64,000 nucleotides of DNA from Arthrobacter sp. GTDB lineage: Bacteria; Actinomycetota; Actinomycetes; Actinomycetales; Micrococcaceae. The position numbers and the translations under genes were made by a program. The notes under the pieces were generated by a model. That model saw only the letters and a program-made list of their open reading frames with translations. It was not told the origin of the DNA and searched no databases. The stretch lies in assembly GCF_031179985.1 (NCBI RefSeq), contig NZ_JAPSHJ010000002.1:124001-188000 (forward strand). Direction: 5' to 3'. Shown here piece after piece: positions 56,026-64,000 of this stretch; within the stretch, counting starts at the first letter, position 1; each line of letters begins with the position of its first letter.

Positions 56026-56667
56026 ATGCGGGCAAGCGATCGGGCTTATGAGACCCTGCGCGACGACATCATCGAGTGGCGCCTTCGTCCAGGCACCGTA
56101 CTCGGAGAAGTCGATCAGTCGGAGCGCCTCGGCATCTCGCGGACACCCCTCCGGGAAGCGCTCGGCCGCCTCACCGCTGAAGGGCTGACGACGGCGTCAG
56201 GAGGGCGCGGCGTCGTCGTCACCGACATTTCACTGAACAATATCGACCAACTGTTCGAACTGCGGGAAACCCTGGAAGGACGGGCCGCTGCCCTCGCTGC
56301 CGAACGCGGTGATCCAGCCGCATTTCGGAAACTCCACGCAGAGTTCCTGAGTGCTCCCGCTTTGATTCAGGCCGATGACCCTGCCCGGCACGCCTACTAC
56401 GATCTGGTGGGACGCCTTGATTCAGCGATCGACTCAGCCATAACCAACACTTACTTCGCACAGGCCATGCGCAGTTTACGCGTCCACCTCGTGCGTGTCC
56501 GGCGGTTGGCAGCCGACGACGCCGGCCGGCTCACCTCCGCCGCTGCCGAGCACGCCGCCATTGCCGAGGCTATCGCCGCAGGCAACCCCCGCCTCGCCGA
56601 AGCGGCCACCATGCTCCACCTGCACCGCAGTCTCTCCCATGTCAAAGCCACGCACACACCTCATTAG
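56026..56667 (+). CDS. GntR-family regulator of the prp operon (FCD domain)
   Basis: A 213-residue GntR regulator of the FadR subfamily. The N-terminal winged helix is [48 protein letters not shown]; the helical FCD ligand domain follows, with [15 protein letters not shown] and [25 protein letters not shown] (metal-binding His). ATG at 56026 has GGGG five bases upstream; GTG at 56020 adds two residues. The prpD start is 10 bases downstream, so the regulator is in the operon it probably controls, likely responding to methylcitrate or another organic acid. Confidence 0.88.
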   Translation: MRASDRAYETLRDDIIEWRLRPGTVLGEVDQSERLGISRTPLREALGRLTAEGLTTASGGRGVVVTDISLNNIDQLFELRETLEGRAAALAAERGDPAAFRKLHAEFLSAPALIQADDPARHAYYDLVGRLDSAIDSAITNTYFAQAMRSLRVHLVRVRRLAADDAGRLTSAAAEHAAIAEAIAAGNPRLAEAATMLHLHRSLSHVKATHTPH

Positions 56668-56677
56668 AAGGAGCACC

Positions 56678-58198
56678 ATGGTCAAGGAACACCACGTCCG
56701 CGTTTACCGGAGCGAGGAAAAGCTGCCCCGCGAAGAGCAGCTGGCCCACAAGATCGCCGTGGTTGCGGCAGATCCCGTCGCTGTGGCCGATGACGTTACA
56801 GCCATGGTGATCAACCGGATCATCGACAACGCCTCCGTTGCGGTTGCCTCCCTGAACAGGGCCCCCATTGTGGCGGCAAGGGCCCAGGCACTGACCCACG
56901 GTCCCAGCACCGGTGGCAAGGGCGCGAAGGTGTTCGGGATTGACGAGCGGGTTTCCCCCGAGTGGGCTGCCTGGGCCAACGGCGTGGCCGTTCGCGAACT
57001 GGATTACCACGACACGTTCCTGGCCGCTGACTACTCTCATCCCGGCGACAACATTCCGCCCATCCTGGCCGTTGCCCAGCACGTTGGCTCCAGCGGGCAG
57101 GATCTGATCCGCGGGATCGCCACCGGGTACGAGATCCAGGTCAACCTGGTGAAGGCGATCTGCCTCCATAAGCACAAGATTGACCATGTGGCCCACCTTG
57201 GCCCCTCTGCCGCGGCGGGCATCGGCACCCTGCTGGGGCTCAATGTTGAGACCATCTTCCAGTCCGTGGGCCAGGCACTTCACACCACCACAGCCACCCG
57301 ACAGTCCCGCAAGGGCGAAATCTCCACCTGGAAGGCCCACGCCCCGGCCTTTGCCGGCAAGATGGCAATCGAAGCCGTGGACCGTTCCATGCGGGGCCAG
57401 ACCTCGCCTGTGCCGATCTACGAAGGCGAAGACGGCGTCATTGCCTGGATGCTCGATGGGCCCGAAGCCTCATACCTGGTGCCGTTGCCCGAGGCCGGTG
57501 AAGCCAAGCGGGCCATCCTGGACACGTACACCAAGGAACATTCTGCTGAATACCAGGCCCAGGCCTGGATTGACCTGGCACGGAAACTTCACGCCGAGCA
57601 CCCTCAAGTAACCAATCCGGCTAACGTGAAATCAGTGTTGATCAAAACCAGCCATCACACGCACTTTGTGATCGGATCCGGAGCCAACGATCCGCAGAAG
57701 TACAGCCCGGATGCCAGCCGCGAAACCCTTGACCACTCCATTCCCTACATCTTCACCGTCGCACTGCAGGACGGCAGCTGGCACCATGTGGATTCGTATG
57801 CACCGGAGCGGGCACGCCGCGCGGACACTGTTGAACTGTGGCAAAAGGTCAGCACCATCGAGGACCCCGAGTGGACGCGCCGCTACCACTCCCTGGATAT
57901 TTCCGAGAAGGCGTTCGGCGGATCAGTGGAAATCACCCTCAACGACGGACGCGTGATCACCGATCAAATCGCCGTCGCTGACGCCCATCCGCTGGGTGCG
58001 CGGCCGTTTGCCCGCGAGCAGTACATCACCAAGTTCCGCACTCTCGCTGCAGGGCTGGTGGACGAAAAGGAAATCGACCGCTTCCTCGACGCTGCGGCAA
58101 GGCTTCCGGAGCTGGCCGCCGGAGAGCTGGACCAGCTGAACATCACTGCGGCTACTGGTGTCATTGATTTCGCCGCGGCACCGAAGGGACTGTTCTAA
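56678..58198 (+). CDS. prpD: 2-methylcitrate dehydratase PrpD (MmgE/PrpD family)
   Basis: PrpD (506 aa) dehydrates 2-methylcitrate to 2-methylaconitate in propionate breakdown. MmgE/PrpD blocks include [81 protein letters not shown], and [15 protein letters not shown]. The frame is open upstream inside gntR, but ATG at 56678 has GAAGGAG seven bases before it and gives the family N-terminus. It adjoins prpB with no spacer. Confidence 0.95.
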   Translation: MVKEHHVRVYRSEEKLPREEQLAHKIAVVAADPVAVADDVTAMVINRIIDNASVAVASLNRAPIVAARAQALTHGPSTGGKGAKVFGIDERVSPEWAAWANGVAVRELDYHDTFLAADYSHPGDNIPPILAVAQHVGSSGQDLIRGIATGYEIQVNLVKAICLHKHKIDHVAHLGPSAAAGIGTLLGLNVETIFQSVGQALHTTTATRQSRKGEISTWKAHAPAFAGKMAIEAVDRSMRGQTSPVPIYEGEDGVIAWMLDGPEASYLVPLPEAGEAKRAILDTYTKEHSAEYQAQAWIDLARKLHAEHPQVTNPANVKSVLIKTSHHTHFVIGSGANDPQKYSPDASRETLDHSIPYIFTVALQDGSWHHVDSYAPERARRADTVELWQKVSTIEDPEWTRRYHSLDISEKAFGGSVEITLNDGRVITDQIAVADAHPLGARPFAREQYITKFRTLAAGLVDEKEIDRFLDAAARLPELAAGELDQLNITAATGVIDFAAAPKGLF

Positions 58199-59104
58199 GT
58201 GCTGTACTCCCACACCACCCCCGAGCAAAAACGGATCCGGCTCCGGGCACTCCTGGCATCGGGAACGATCCAGCAGTTCCCCGGAGCCTTCAATCCCCTG
58301 TCTTCGAGACTGATCGAGGAGAAGGGCTTTGCCGGCGTCTATATCTCCGGTGCCGTGCTCGCCAATGACCTTGGCCTGCCGGACATCGGCCTCACCACCC
58401 TGACGGAAGTGGCCACCAGAGCAGGCCAGATTGCCCGCATGACGGAACTGCCGGCCATCGTGGACGCAGACACGGGTTTCGGCGAGCCCATGAACGTTGC
58501 CCGCACTGTCCAGGAGCTGGAAAACGCAGGCCTGGCCGGGTGCCACATTGAGGACCAGTTCAACCCAAAACGCTGCGGACACCTGGATGGCAAGAACGTG
58601 GTGGACCTGGACACCGCCACCAAAAGGATCCGGGCCGCAGCCGGCGCCCGGCGCGATCCGAACTTCCTGATTATGGCCCGAACGGACATCCGCGCGACTG
58701 ACGGCCTTGAAGCTGCCCAGGACCGTGCCGTCGCCCTGGTGGAAGCCGGCGCCGATGCGATCTTCCCGGAAGCCATGAAGGACCTGGGCGAGTTCAAGGC
58801 CATCCGGGAAGCTGTTGACGTGCCGATCCTGGCCAATATGACTGAGTTCGGCAAGAGCCCGCTGTTCACGGTTGAACAACTGCAGGAAGTCGGCGTGAAC
58901 ATAGTGATCTATCCCGTGACCCTCCTCCGTAGTGCCATGGGCGCTGCGGAGCGTACGCTGGAGACGATCAAGGCTGACGGCACCCAGGAGGCACAGGTGG
59001 AGAGCATGCTCACCCGAGCGCGGCTGTACGACCTTGTGGACTATGAGTCCTACAACCGCTTCGACACCGGTGTGTTCAACTTCCAGATTCCCGGAAAGAA
59101 CTGA
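58199..59104 (+). CDS. prpB: 2-methylisocitrate lyase PrpB
   Basis: PrpB (301 aa) cleaves 2-methylisocitrate to pyruvate and succinate. It belongs to the isocitrate lyase/PEP mutase superfamily: VYISGAVLANDLGLPD, PAIVDADTGFGEPMNVARTV, the catalytic KRCGH in DQFNPKRCGHLDGK, MARTDIRA and ADAIFPEAM. GTG directly follows the prpD stop, so translation is coupled. Confidence 0.95.
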   Translation: MLYSHTTPEQKRIRLRALLASGTIQQFPGAFNPLSSRLIEEKGFAGVYISGAVLANDLGLPDIGLTTLTEVATRAGQIARMTELPAIVDADTGFGEPMNVARTVQELENAGLAGCHIEDQFNPKRCGHLDGKNVVDLDTATKRIRAAAGARRDPNFLIMARTDIRATDGLEAAQDRAVALVEAGADAIFPEAMKDLGEFKAIREAVDVPILANMTEFGKSPLFTVEQLQEVGVNIVIYPVTLLRSAMGAAERTLETIKADGTQEAQVESMLTRARLYDLVDYESYNRFDTGVFNFQIPGKN

Positions 59105-59176
59105 CACCCGGATCCCACCGGTTTTGCCGGCCCAGGAGGGCCAATAGCGTCTCAAAGGAACAAAGGAGTTTTCAGC

Positions 59177-60316
59177 ATGGCTGCAGAAGAGATCAAAAAG
59201 GGCCTCGCCGGCGTCGTGGTGGACACCACCGCAATCTCAAAGGTCAATCCGGACACCAATTCGCTCCTCTACCGGGGCTATCCGGTACAGGAACTCGCCG
59301 CCAGGTGCAGCTTCGAGGAAGTTGCGTTCCTGCTCTGGAACGGTGAGCTCCCCACGCCTGATGAACTTGCTGCGTTCACCGCGAGGGAGCGCTCGGGCAG
59401 GGCACTTGACCCGATTGTCAAACAGGTTATCGACGCACTGCCCACCACCGCCCATCCGATGGACGTGTGCCGGACTGCCACCTCGGTGATGGGCGCCCGC
59501 CACAGCCTTGCTGAGGACTCGTCCCGGGAGGCCAACATGACCAAGGCAATCGACCTCTTTGCCGCCATGCCCGCCGTAGTTGCCTACGATCAGCGGCGGC
59601 GCCACGGCCAAGCCCTCGTCGGGCCGCGGGAGGATCTGGGCTACTCGGCGAATTTCCTGTGGATGGCTTTTGGGGAAGAGTCGGTGCCGGAGGTTGTGGA
59701 GGCGTTCAACGTCTCGATGATCCTGTATGCCGAGCACTCCTTCAACGCCTCCACGTTCACCGGGCGCGTCATCACGTCCACACTGTCCGACCTTCATTCT
59801 GCTGTCACAGGTGCCATCGGCGCCCTCAAAGGCCCGCTTCATGGCGGTGCCAACGAAGCGGTTATGCACACCTTCGATGAAATCGGCATCCGTCCGGAGG
59901 AGTCCCTGGAAGAAGCGGCAGCCAGGGCTAAAACCTGGATGGAAAACGCCTTGGCTCAGAAGAAAAAGGTCATGGGCTTCGGCCATCGCGTGTACAAGCA
60001 CGGCGATTCCCGCGTGCCAACGATGAAGGCAGCGCTCGACAAGATGATCGCGCACTATGGCCGGCCGGAGCTCCTGGGCCTCTACAACGGCCTTGAGTCG
60101 GCGATGGAGGAGGCCAAGGGAATCAAGCCGAACCTCGACTACCCGGCGGGGCCTACGTACCACCTCATGGGGTTTGACACCGCCACGTTCACTCCCCTGT
60201 TCGTGGCCAGCCGCATCACCGGCTGGACCGCGCACATCATGGAGCAGGTGGAATCCAACTCCCTGATCCGTCCGCTTAGCCTTTACAACGGTGCTGAGGA
60301 ACGGCACGTCCCGTAG
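59177..60316 (+). CDS. prpC: 2-methylcitrate synthase PrpC
   Basis: PrpC (379 aa) condenses propionyl-CoA and oxaloacetate to 2-methylcitrate. Citrate-synthase motifs: LYRGYPVQELAARCSFEEVAFLLWNGELP, EHSFNASTFTGRVITST (His), GPLHGGANEAVM (His), MGFGHRVYKHGDSR and the late Asp in GPTYHLMGFDTATFTPLFVASRI. AAAGGAG lies upstream of the ATG. The operon gntR-prpD-prpB-prpC lacks prpE, so propionyl-CoA must come from elsewhere (odd-chain fatty acids, branched amino acids or a separate synthetase). Citrate synthase activity is possible but context favours PrpC. Confidence 0.94.
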   Translation: MAAEEIKKGLAGVVVDTTAISKVNPDTNSLLYRGYPVQELAARCSFEEVAFLLWNGELPTPDELAAFTARERSGRALDPIVKQVIDALPTTAHPMDVCRTATSVMGARHSLAEDSSREANMTKAIDLFAAMPAVVAYDQRRRHGQALVGPREDLGYSANFLWMAFGEESVPEVVEAFNVSMILYAEHSFNASTFTGRVITSTLSDLHSAVTGAIGALKGPLHGGANEAVMHTFDEIGIRPEESLEEAAARAKTWMENALAQKKKVMGFGHRVYKHGDSRVPTMKAALDKMIAHYGRPELLGLYNGLESAMEEAKGIKPNLDYPAGPTYHLMGFDTATFTPLFVASRITGWTAHIMEQVESNSLIRPLSLYNGAEERHVP

Positions 60317-60341
60317 TTCCTGCTATTTCACGTACGACGCC

Positions 60342-60371
60342 GGCCCGGTTACCTTCACAGGTGACCGGGCC
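60342..60371 (+). terminator. Hairpin after prpC
   Basis: GGCCCGGTTACC pairs with GGTGACCGGGCC (one G-T pair) around a 6-base loop, 25 bases past the prpC stop; CGACG and CGTCG extend it outward with a bulge. No T-run. It also lies between convergent genes. Confidence 0.55.
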
Positions 60372-60396
60372 GACGTCGTACTGCTTGAGTGCTGCG

Positions 60397-61899
60397 TTAG
60401 CCGTTGATCTTCAACGACGTCACGATCCGCTTCAGGGTCTTGAACTCTTCGGTCTCCATGTAGGCACGAGCCTCTTCCATGGAATAGAACATCAGATCGG
60501 AGGTTGCTCCGGTGTTGTAGTTCTGAGCGAAGAAATACTCCCCTGACGGAAGGCCGCTAACAACATTCTGGGGATCGCACGTGGTGCCGTCGACTCCCCA
60601 GCTTTCATCAGCGATGCCAAGGTTTGCGGTGAAAGGAGCCGACCTTCCGGACTCCGTGAACCTGCTGACGTCCCAAACACGGAAGATGAACTGCGGCGCA
60701 ATAGCCCGCGGGCCTTGCCTGTTGCTCGGGAAGGACATCGGGGTGCTGTCCAGGACGGTAAAGGGCGGGCAGGGAGAAACGAGATTCGGGCTGTTGCGGG
60801 TTTGTCCGAAACCCAAGGTGAGTAACGTCCGGCCCTGCTCGTCGACCACATCCGAGTAGCGGCCGTTTTCCCGGCTTGCGACCGTCCAGTTGTCCGGATA
60901 GTCGAAGCTGCCAAGCCCGTTCGCGCTGGTGTAGTTCTTCCACGTCACCGGCGTCTTCACTGACCTCAACTCCAGCGAGATGAGCATCCGCTTGATGTCT
61001 TTGTACTCCTGCGTTTGCATATAGGCCTCAGCCTCGGCGACGGAGGCAAAGGTCAACGGAGCGTTCTCGCCGTCCTGTTGCAGCGACTGCGTGTCCCCGA
61101 AGGTAACAAACGGAACGTCATCAGGCCCGAGGAAGCTGTTGGACAGGAAACAAGCAGTCGTCCCGGGTACCAATTCACGATCGTTCAGTGCCATGGTTCC
61201 ATAAACTTTGTCAGACTGGATGACCCGGAAAGCAAACTGTGAAGGGCCCCGGGGGATCTCTTTCAGCTTCGCGGCTTTCTGCGGAATGTCCAGGACCACA
61301 GAGTCCAGGGTGTAGTAGGGCTTAGGCTCAGGGCACATGTAACCGCCAGCGTGCGGTGCTTCCTGCATCTTGCCCATCACTTTGCCGGCCTCGTTCAGCA
61401 CCACGATGCTGCTGCCCCAGTACCCGGACTCGAACCGGCCCTCGACAGATGTTTCCTGGACCGTCCAGCCCACCGGGTGCTCGAAGGTTGCCTGACCCGA
61501 GGCGTCGGTGAACTTAGTCCAGGCGACGGGTGCCGCAGTCGGCGTGGGCGTGGGCGTAGAACTGGGCGTAGCGGTTGGGGCCGACGTCTGAATCGCCGTT
61601 GCTTCATCCGAAATTTCGACAGAAGCCGTGCTTGCCGGTTCGGGAAGTGCAGTCAGCGCACCCAGGTTTGTGGCCACGAGCACTCCCGCGGTCACGGCTG
61701 CGGCAGCGATGGTCAACAGGCCAGCAAGCCTTGCACGCCGGCGACGAGCCGCGTCAAGGGAAGCAACCGGCGGAATGGTATCGGTAAATGCTGCCGGCTC
61801 CGAAAACATCCGGCGCAAGGCCTCTTCCCCGTCCGGAACGGGGTGCGGATCCGATTTCATCGGGTCCATACCTGAAATCAAATTCTTGATCGGATCCAT
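60397..61899 (-). CDS. Membrane protein with duplicated extracellular domain, partner of an ECF sigma factor
   Basis: A 500-residue bitopic protein. Residues 1-57 are cytoplasmic (EEALRRMFSEPAAF region and an ARRRRAR stop-transfer), 58-82 form one span, 108-124 are Thr/Pro repeats, then two homologous domains at about 125-311 and 318-500. The pairs VAWTKFTDASGQATFEHP / VTWKNYTSANGLGSFDYP and AEAEAYMQTQEYKDIKRML / EEARAYMETEEFKTLKRIV show the duplication; each copy has two Cys at matching places (C189/C250 and C377/C441). No zinc-type anti-sigma motif (HxxxCxxC) is visible. It starts one base after the sigma stop, so it is probably the regulator of that sigma factor. I do not recognise the repeated domain. 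Confidence 0.82.
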   Translation of the reverse strand: MDPIKNLISGMDPMKSDPHPVPDGEEALRRMFSEPAAFTDTIPPVASLDAARRRRARLAGLLTIAAAAVTAGVLVATNLGALTALPEPASTASVEISDEATAIQTSAPTATPSSTPTPTPTAAPVAWTKFTDASGQATFEHPVGWTVQETSVEGRFESGYWGSSIVVLNEAGKVMGKMQEAPHAGGYMCPEPKPYYTLDSVVLDIPQKAAKLKEIPRGPSQFAFRVIQSDKVYGTMALNDRELVPGTTACFLSNSFLGPDDVPFVTFGDTQSLQQDGENAPLTFASVAEAEAYMQTQEYKDIKRMLISLELRSVKTPVTWKNYTSANGLGSFDYPDNWTVASRENGRYSDVVDEQGRTLLTLGFGQTRNSPNLVSPCPPFTVLDSTPMSFPSNRQGPRAIAPQFIFRVWDVSRFTESGRSAPFTANLGIADESWGVDGTTCDPQNVVSGLPSGEYFFAQNYNTGATSDLMFYSMEEARAYMETEEFKTLKRIVTSLKING

Positions 61900-61900
61900 G

Positions 61901-62410
61901 TTAGGCGCCCATCTTCTGTGTGACGGATTCGGTGCTGGCGGGTAGGAGTTTCCGGAATGCAGTACGCGCACGGTGAAGCCGGACCTTGGCCGCGGATTCA
62001 CTGCATCCCAAGACGGCGGCGATTTCCGCCATAGTCAGCGCATCCCAATAGGCGAGCTGGAGAATATCCCTGTCCTTGTCCCGCATGGCATCCATCGCTT
62101 CCTGGACGGGAGCGTTTTGGTCATCCGCCTCGTAGCGTATTCGGACGTTGTGTTTGAGCTTGTCCTGCAGGGCCTGCTGCCGCTCGCGGCTGCGATAGGC
62201 ATTTCCGATAAGGTTCCGGGCAATGGTCAGCAACCATGGCACGGCTTCCCCGACATTCTCGTCCTGCTTCTGCCAGGCAACCCGAAACACATCCGCGGCC
62301 AGTTCCTGGGCGAGCTCAGGATCGTTCACTCTTCGCTGGACGAACTTGTAGACGCGCGGATAGTTGTCCTTGTGAAGGGCGATAAACGCCAATTCGCGCT
62401 CTGAAAGCAC
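61901..62410 (-). CDS. ECF-type RNA polymerase sigma factor
   Basis: A 169-residue sigma-70 family protein with only regions 2 and 4. Region 2: YPRVYKFVQRRVNDPELAQELAADVFRVAWQ and PWLLTIARNLIGNAYR. Region 4: RDKDRDILQLAYWDALTMAEIAAVLGCSESAAKVRLHRAR, a helix-turn-helix for the -35 element. GTG start with GGGGGAAAG upstream. A GGAAAC hexamer about 60 bases before the start on the same strand resembles an ECF -35 element, which would fit autoregulation, though no firm -10 is seen. The adjacent downstream membrane protein is the likely anti-sigma partner. Confidence 0.93.
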   Translation of the reverse strand: MLSERELAFIALHKDNYPRVYKFVQRRVNDPELAQELAADVFRVAWQKQDENVGEAVPWLLTIARNLIGNAYRSRERQQALQDKLKHNVRIRYEADDQNAPVQEAMDAMRDKDRDILQLAYWDALTMAEIAAVLGCSESAAKVRLHRARTAFRKLLPASTESVTQKMGA

Positions 62411-62481
62411 GCTTTCCCCCTGTGAAACGTAGTGTCCTGACCCGCAGGCTAAATGTATAGTTTCCTGCCCGCAGGGGATGG

Positions 62482-62973
62482 TTACAAAAACCCGGAAATT
62501 GTCACCGCAGACTGAACTGTCTCGTTGTCCGGGTTCAGCGTCACCACAACGTTGACCTCACCCTTGGTGAGAGCGAGCGGAAGCCAGTGTTCGGCGTCGG
62601 CCCACATCCGCTCCAGCGGCAGGGAGTCAAGCAGAAACCACTCAGGGATGATTTCACTGCTTTCGGTCGGCTCTCCTTGCCAGGTACGTGTCGTAAAGAG
62701 GATTGCCGACATGTTCCAGAGAGGACGGGACGGAAAAACAAAGTCGACTTTGCCTGCGGGCCGGAGATCGGATTGCAGAACAGTAATCCCGGTTTCCTCG
62801 TAAACCTCCCGGCACACAGCTTCAGCTGCCGACTCGCCGGGTTCGATATGGCCTCCGACACCGACGATCTTGCCGGTCCCGAAGCCGGTCTTCTTGAGCC
62901 CCAGCAGCACCTCTGTGCCTACTCCCTCAAGATCGCGGAGGAGGAAGCAGAGCGTAACAGGCGCGGAAGTCAT
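62482..62973 (-). CDS. Nudix hydrolase, MTH1-like (8-oxo-dGTP diphosphatase type)
   Basis: A 163-residue Nudix enzyme. The complete Nudix box starts at GHIEPGESAAEAVCREVYEETGI (G, E, R-E and E-E-x-G all present, split here as GHIEPGES, REVYEETGI). Flanking features resemble the MTH1 nucleotide-pool sanitiser rather than MutT: LLGLKKTGFGTGK before the box and MWADAEHWLPLAL near the C-terminus. It probably hydrolyses oxidised purine dNTPs; substrate is inferred. ATG start; it follows xerD after 21 bases. Confidence 0.88.
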   Translation of the reverse strand: MTSAPVTLCFLLRDLEGVGTEVLLGLKKTGFGTGKIVGVGGHIEPGESAAEAVCREVYEETGITVLQSDLRPAGKVDFVFPSRPLWNMSAILFTTRTWQGEPTESSEIIPEWFLLDSLPLERMWADAEHWLPLALTKGEVNVVVTLNPDNETVQSAVTISGFL

Positions 62974-62994
62974 ACCCCCAACAATATCCCCGGC

Positions 62995-63996
62995 CTAGCC
63001 GAGCGCACGGGGATGCGCCGCTGCGTAAATTTCGCGCAGGGTATCCGCCGTCACCAGCGTGTACACCTGGGTGGTGGTAACTGAGGCGTGCCCCAGAAGT
63101 TCCTGGACCACCCGCACGTCAGCCCCGCCTTCGAGAAGATGGGTGGCGAAGGAGTGCCGGAGCGTGTGCGGTGAAACATCCTTGGTGATCAGGGCTTTCT
63201 CTGCCGCTGCCTTGAGAATGGTCCAGGCACTCTGCCTGCTGATCCGCCCTCCTCTCGCGTTCAGGAACAACGCCGGAGTCCCTTTCCCCTTGCCAGCCAG
63301 GAGGGGGCGTCCGCGGACCAGGTACGAATCCAGTGCCCGCGCACCAAAGGAACCCAGAGGCACCAGTCGTTCTTTGGACCCTTTGCCAAAAAGACGCACG
63401 ATGGCCGGCCCCTTGTCCGCTCCTTCCAGCGAAATATCGTCGACGTCGAGCCCCACTGCCTCACTGATGCGCGCACCAGTGGAGTACAGGAACTCCAGGA
63501 GGGCGCGGTCGCGAAGGCCTGTGGGGGTGTCTGTTGCCGCCGCCTCGAGAATCCGCGTTACTTCCTCCACACTGATGGCTTTGGGGAGCCGCCTGCCAGG
63601 CATAGGCGGGTGCACATCACTGGCCGGGTCCGCCGTCGTCGTACCTTCAAGCGCCCAAAACTTGTGCAGCCCGCGTACCGCAACCACTGTCCGCGCGGCG
63701 GAGCGCACACCCAGCACCGATCCACCGTCAGAGCCATCCGACAATGCCTGCACAAATGCCGTCACGTGCCGCCGCGTCACGTCACCCGGGCGCGCGAGGC
63801 CGGCCGATGCAAGGTAGTTGGCGTACCTCGAAAGATCCCTCCTGTAGGCCGACAGGGTGTTTACTGCGAGTCCTCGTTCCACGCCCATATGCTGCAGGTA
63901 GTCAGTAACACCCCGATCTATTGCTGACAGTGGCCGCGGCGTCCGTGAGGTGCTGTCCGGTGCATCCGCCGCCTCAACCGTCGCAGTGTCGGACAT
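62995..63996 (-). CDS. xerD: Site-specific tyrosine recombinase XerD
   Basis: XerD (333 aa) acts with XerC at dif to resolve chromosome dimers. The SAM-like N-terminal domain includes [21 protein letters not shown]; the catalytic set is visible as Arg in [13 protein letters not shown], Lys in [11 protein letters not shown], His-x-x-Arg in [14 protein letters not shown], His in [10 protein letters not shown] and the nucleophile Tyr in TQVYTLV. ATG is four bases from the right edge, so nothing can be said of its upstream signals. xerD is near parA-scpAB in many actinobacteria; here 11 kb of other genes intervene. Confidence 0.96.
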   Translation of the reverse strand: MSDTATVEAADAPDSTSRTPRPLSAIDRGVTDYLQHMGVERGLAVNTLSAYRRDLSRYANYLASAGLARPGDVTRRHVTAFVQALSDGSDGGSVLGVRSAARTVVAVRGLHKFWALEGTTTADPASDVHPPMPGRRLPKAISVEEVTRILEAAATDTPTGLRDRALLEFLYSTGARISEAVGLDVDDISLEGADKGPAIVRLFGKGSKERLVPLGSFGARALDSYLVRGRPLLAGKGKGTPALFLNARGGRISRQSAWTILKAAAEKALITKDVSPHTLRHSFATHLLEGGADVRVVQELLGHASVTTTQVYTLVTADTLREIYAAAHPRALG

Positions 63997-64000
63997 CAGC

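Noticed and set aside
56495..58198. A prpD start 61 codons upstream inside gntR
   Set aside because: The extra residues are Pro-rich read-through of gntR; GAAGGAG before 56678 marks the real start.

Overview
The window is 64 kb of high-GC (roughly 65 %) chromosome from a Gram-positive actinomycete, most likely Micrococcaceae of the Arthrobacter/Pseudarthrobacter type. This rests on many GTG and TTG starts, on gene order shared with mycobacteria and corynebacteria (sepF to mraZ; idsA, Rv2175c, pknL, aroG; gcvH, garA, merR, nuclease, merR; parA, scpA, scpB, rluB, cmk, der), and on a MurE lacking the Arg expected of diaminopimelate-adding enzymes, which fits the L-lysine wall of Arthrobacter. 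Genus is inference; no rRNA gene is present.

Region 1 (1-18.5 kb, minus strand) is a complete division and cell-wall (dcw) cluster. In transcription order it runs mraZ, rsmH, ftsL, ftsI, murE, murF, mraY, murD, ftsW, murG, murC, ftsQ, ftsZ, pgeF, yggS and the start of sepF. Most genes overlap by 1-8 bp. A 10-bp-periodic array resembling MraZ boxes covers the mraZ promoter, and an inverted repeat precedes ftsZ. Region 2 (18.5-28.7 kb) holds a DUF3040 protein, dinB, a lipoprotein and polyprenyl diphosphate synthase pair, an Rv2175c-like regulator, a LysM/transglycosylase enzyme, a PASTA kinase in the pknL position, class II DAHP synthase and an acyltransferase. Region 3 (28.8-34.8 kb) has two paralogous alpha/beta hydrolases, a membrane protein, a ROK glucokinase, a long-chain acyl-CoA synthetase and a decayed ParA/MinD-type ATPase.

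Region 4 (34.8-43.9 kb) carries pyruvate carboxylase, a ParA-like ATPase, a regulator block (MerR, bifunctional nuclease, FtsR-like MerR, GarA/OdhI FHA protein, gcvH), an Fpg/Nei glycosylase and tRNA-Pro(GGG). Region 5 (44-51.8 kb, minus) is der, plsC, cmk, tyrA, rluB, scpB, scpA, parA. Region 6 (52-62.4 kb) looks accessory relative to the mycobacterial order: a C4-dicarboxylate transporter with a divergent two-component system, a GntR-prpDBC methylcitrate operon with palindromic operators, and an ECF sigma factor with a membrane protein built from a duplicated extracellular domain. A Nudix hydrolase and xerD close the window.

Most of the window is ordinary core chromosome and I see no clearly new defence or mobile system. 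The items most worth a second look are the ECF sigma/duplicated membrane protein pair, the gutted ATPase pseudogene, the 18-bp triple repeat before the LysM enzyme, and several operator-like repeats. All functions are assigned from recognised motifs and context; no database search was run.
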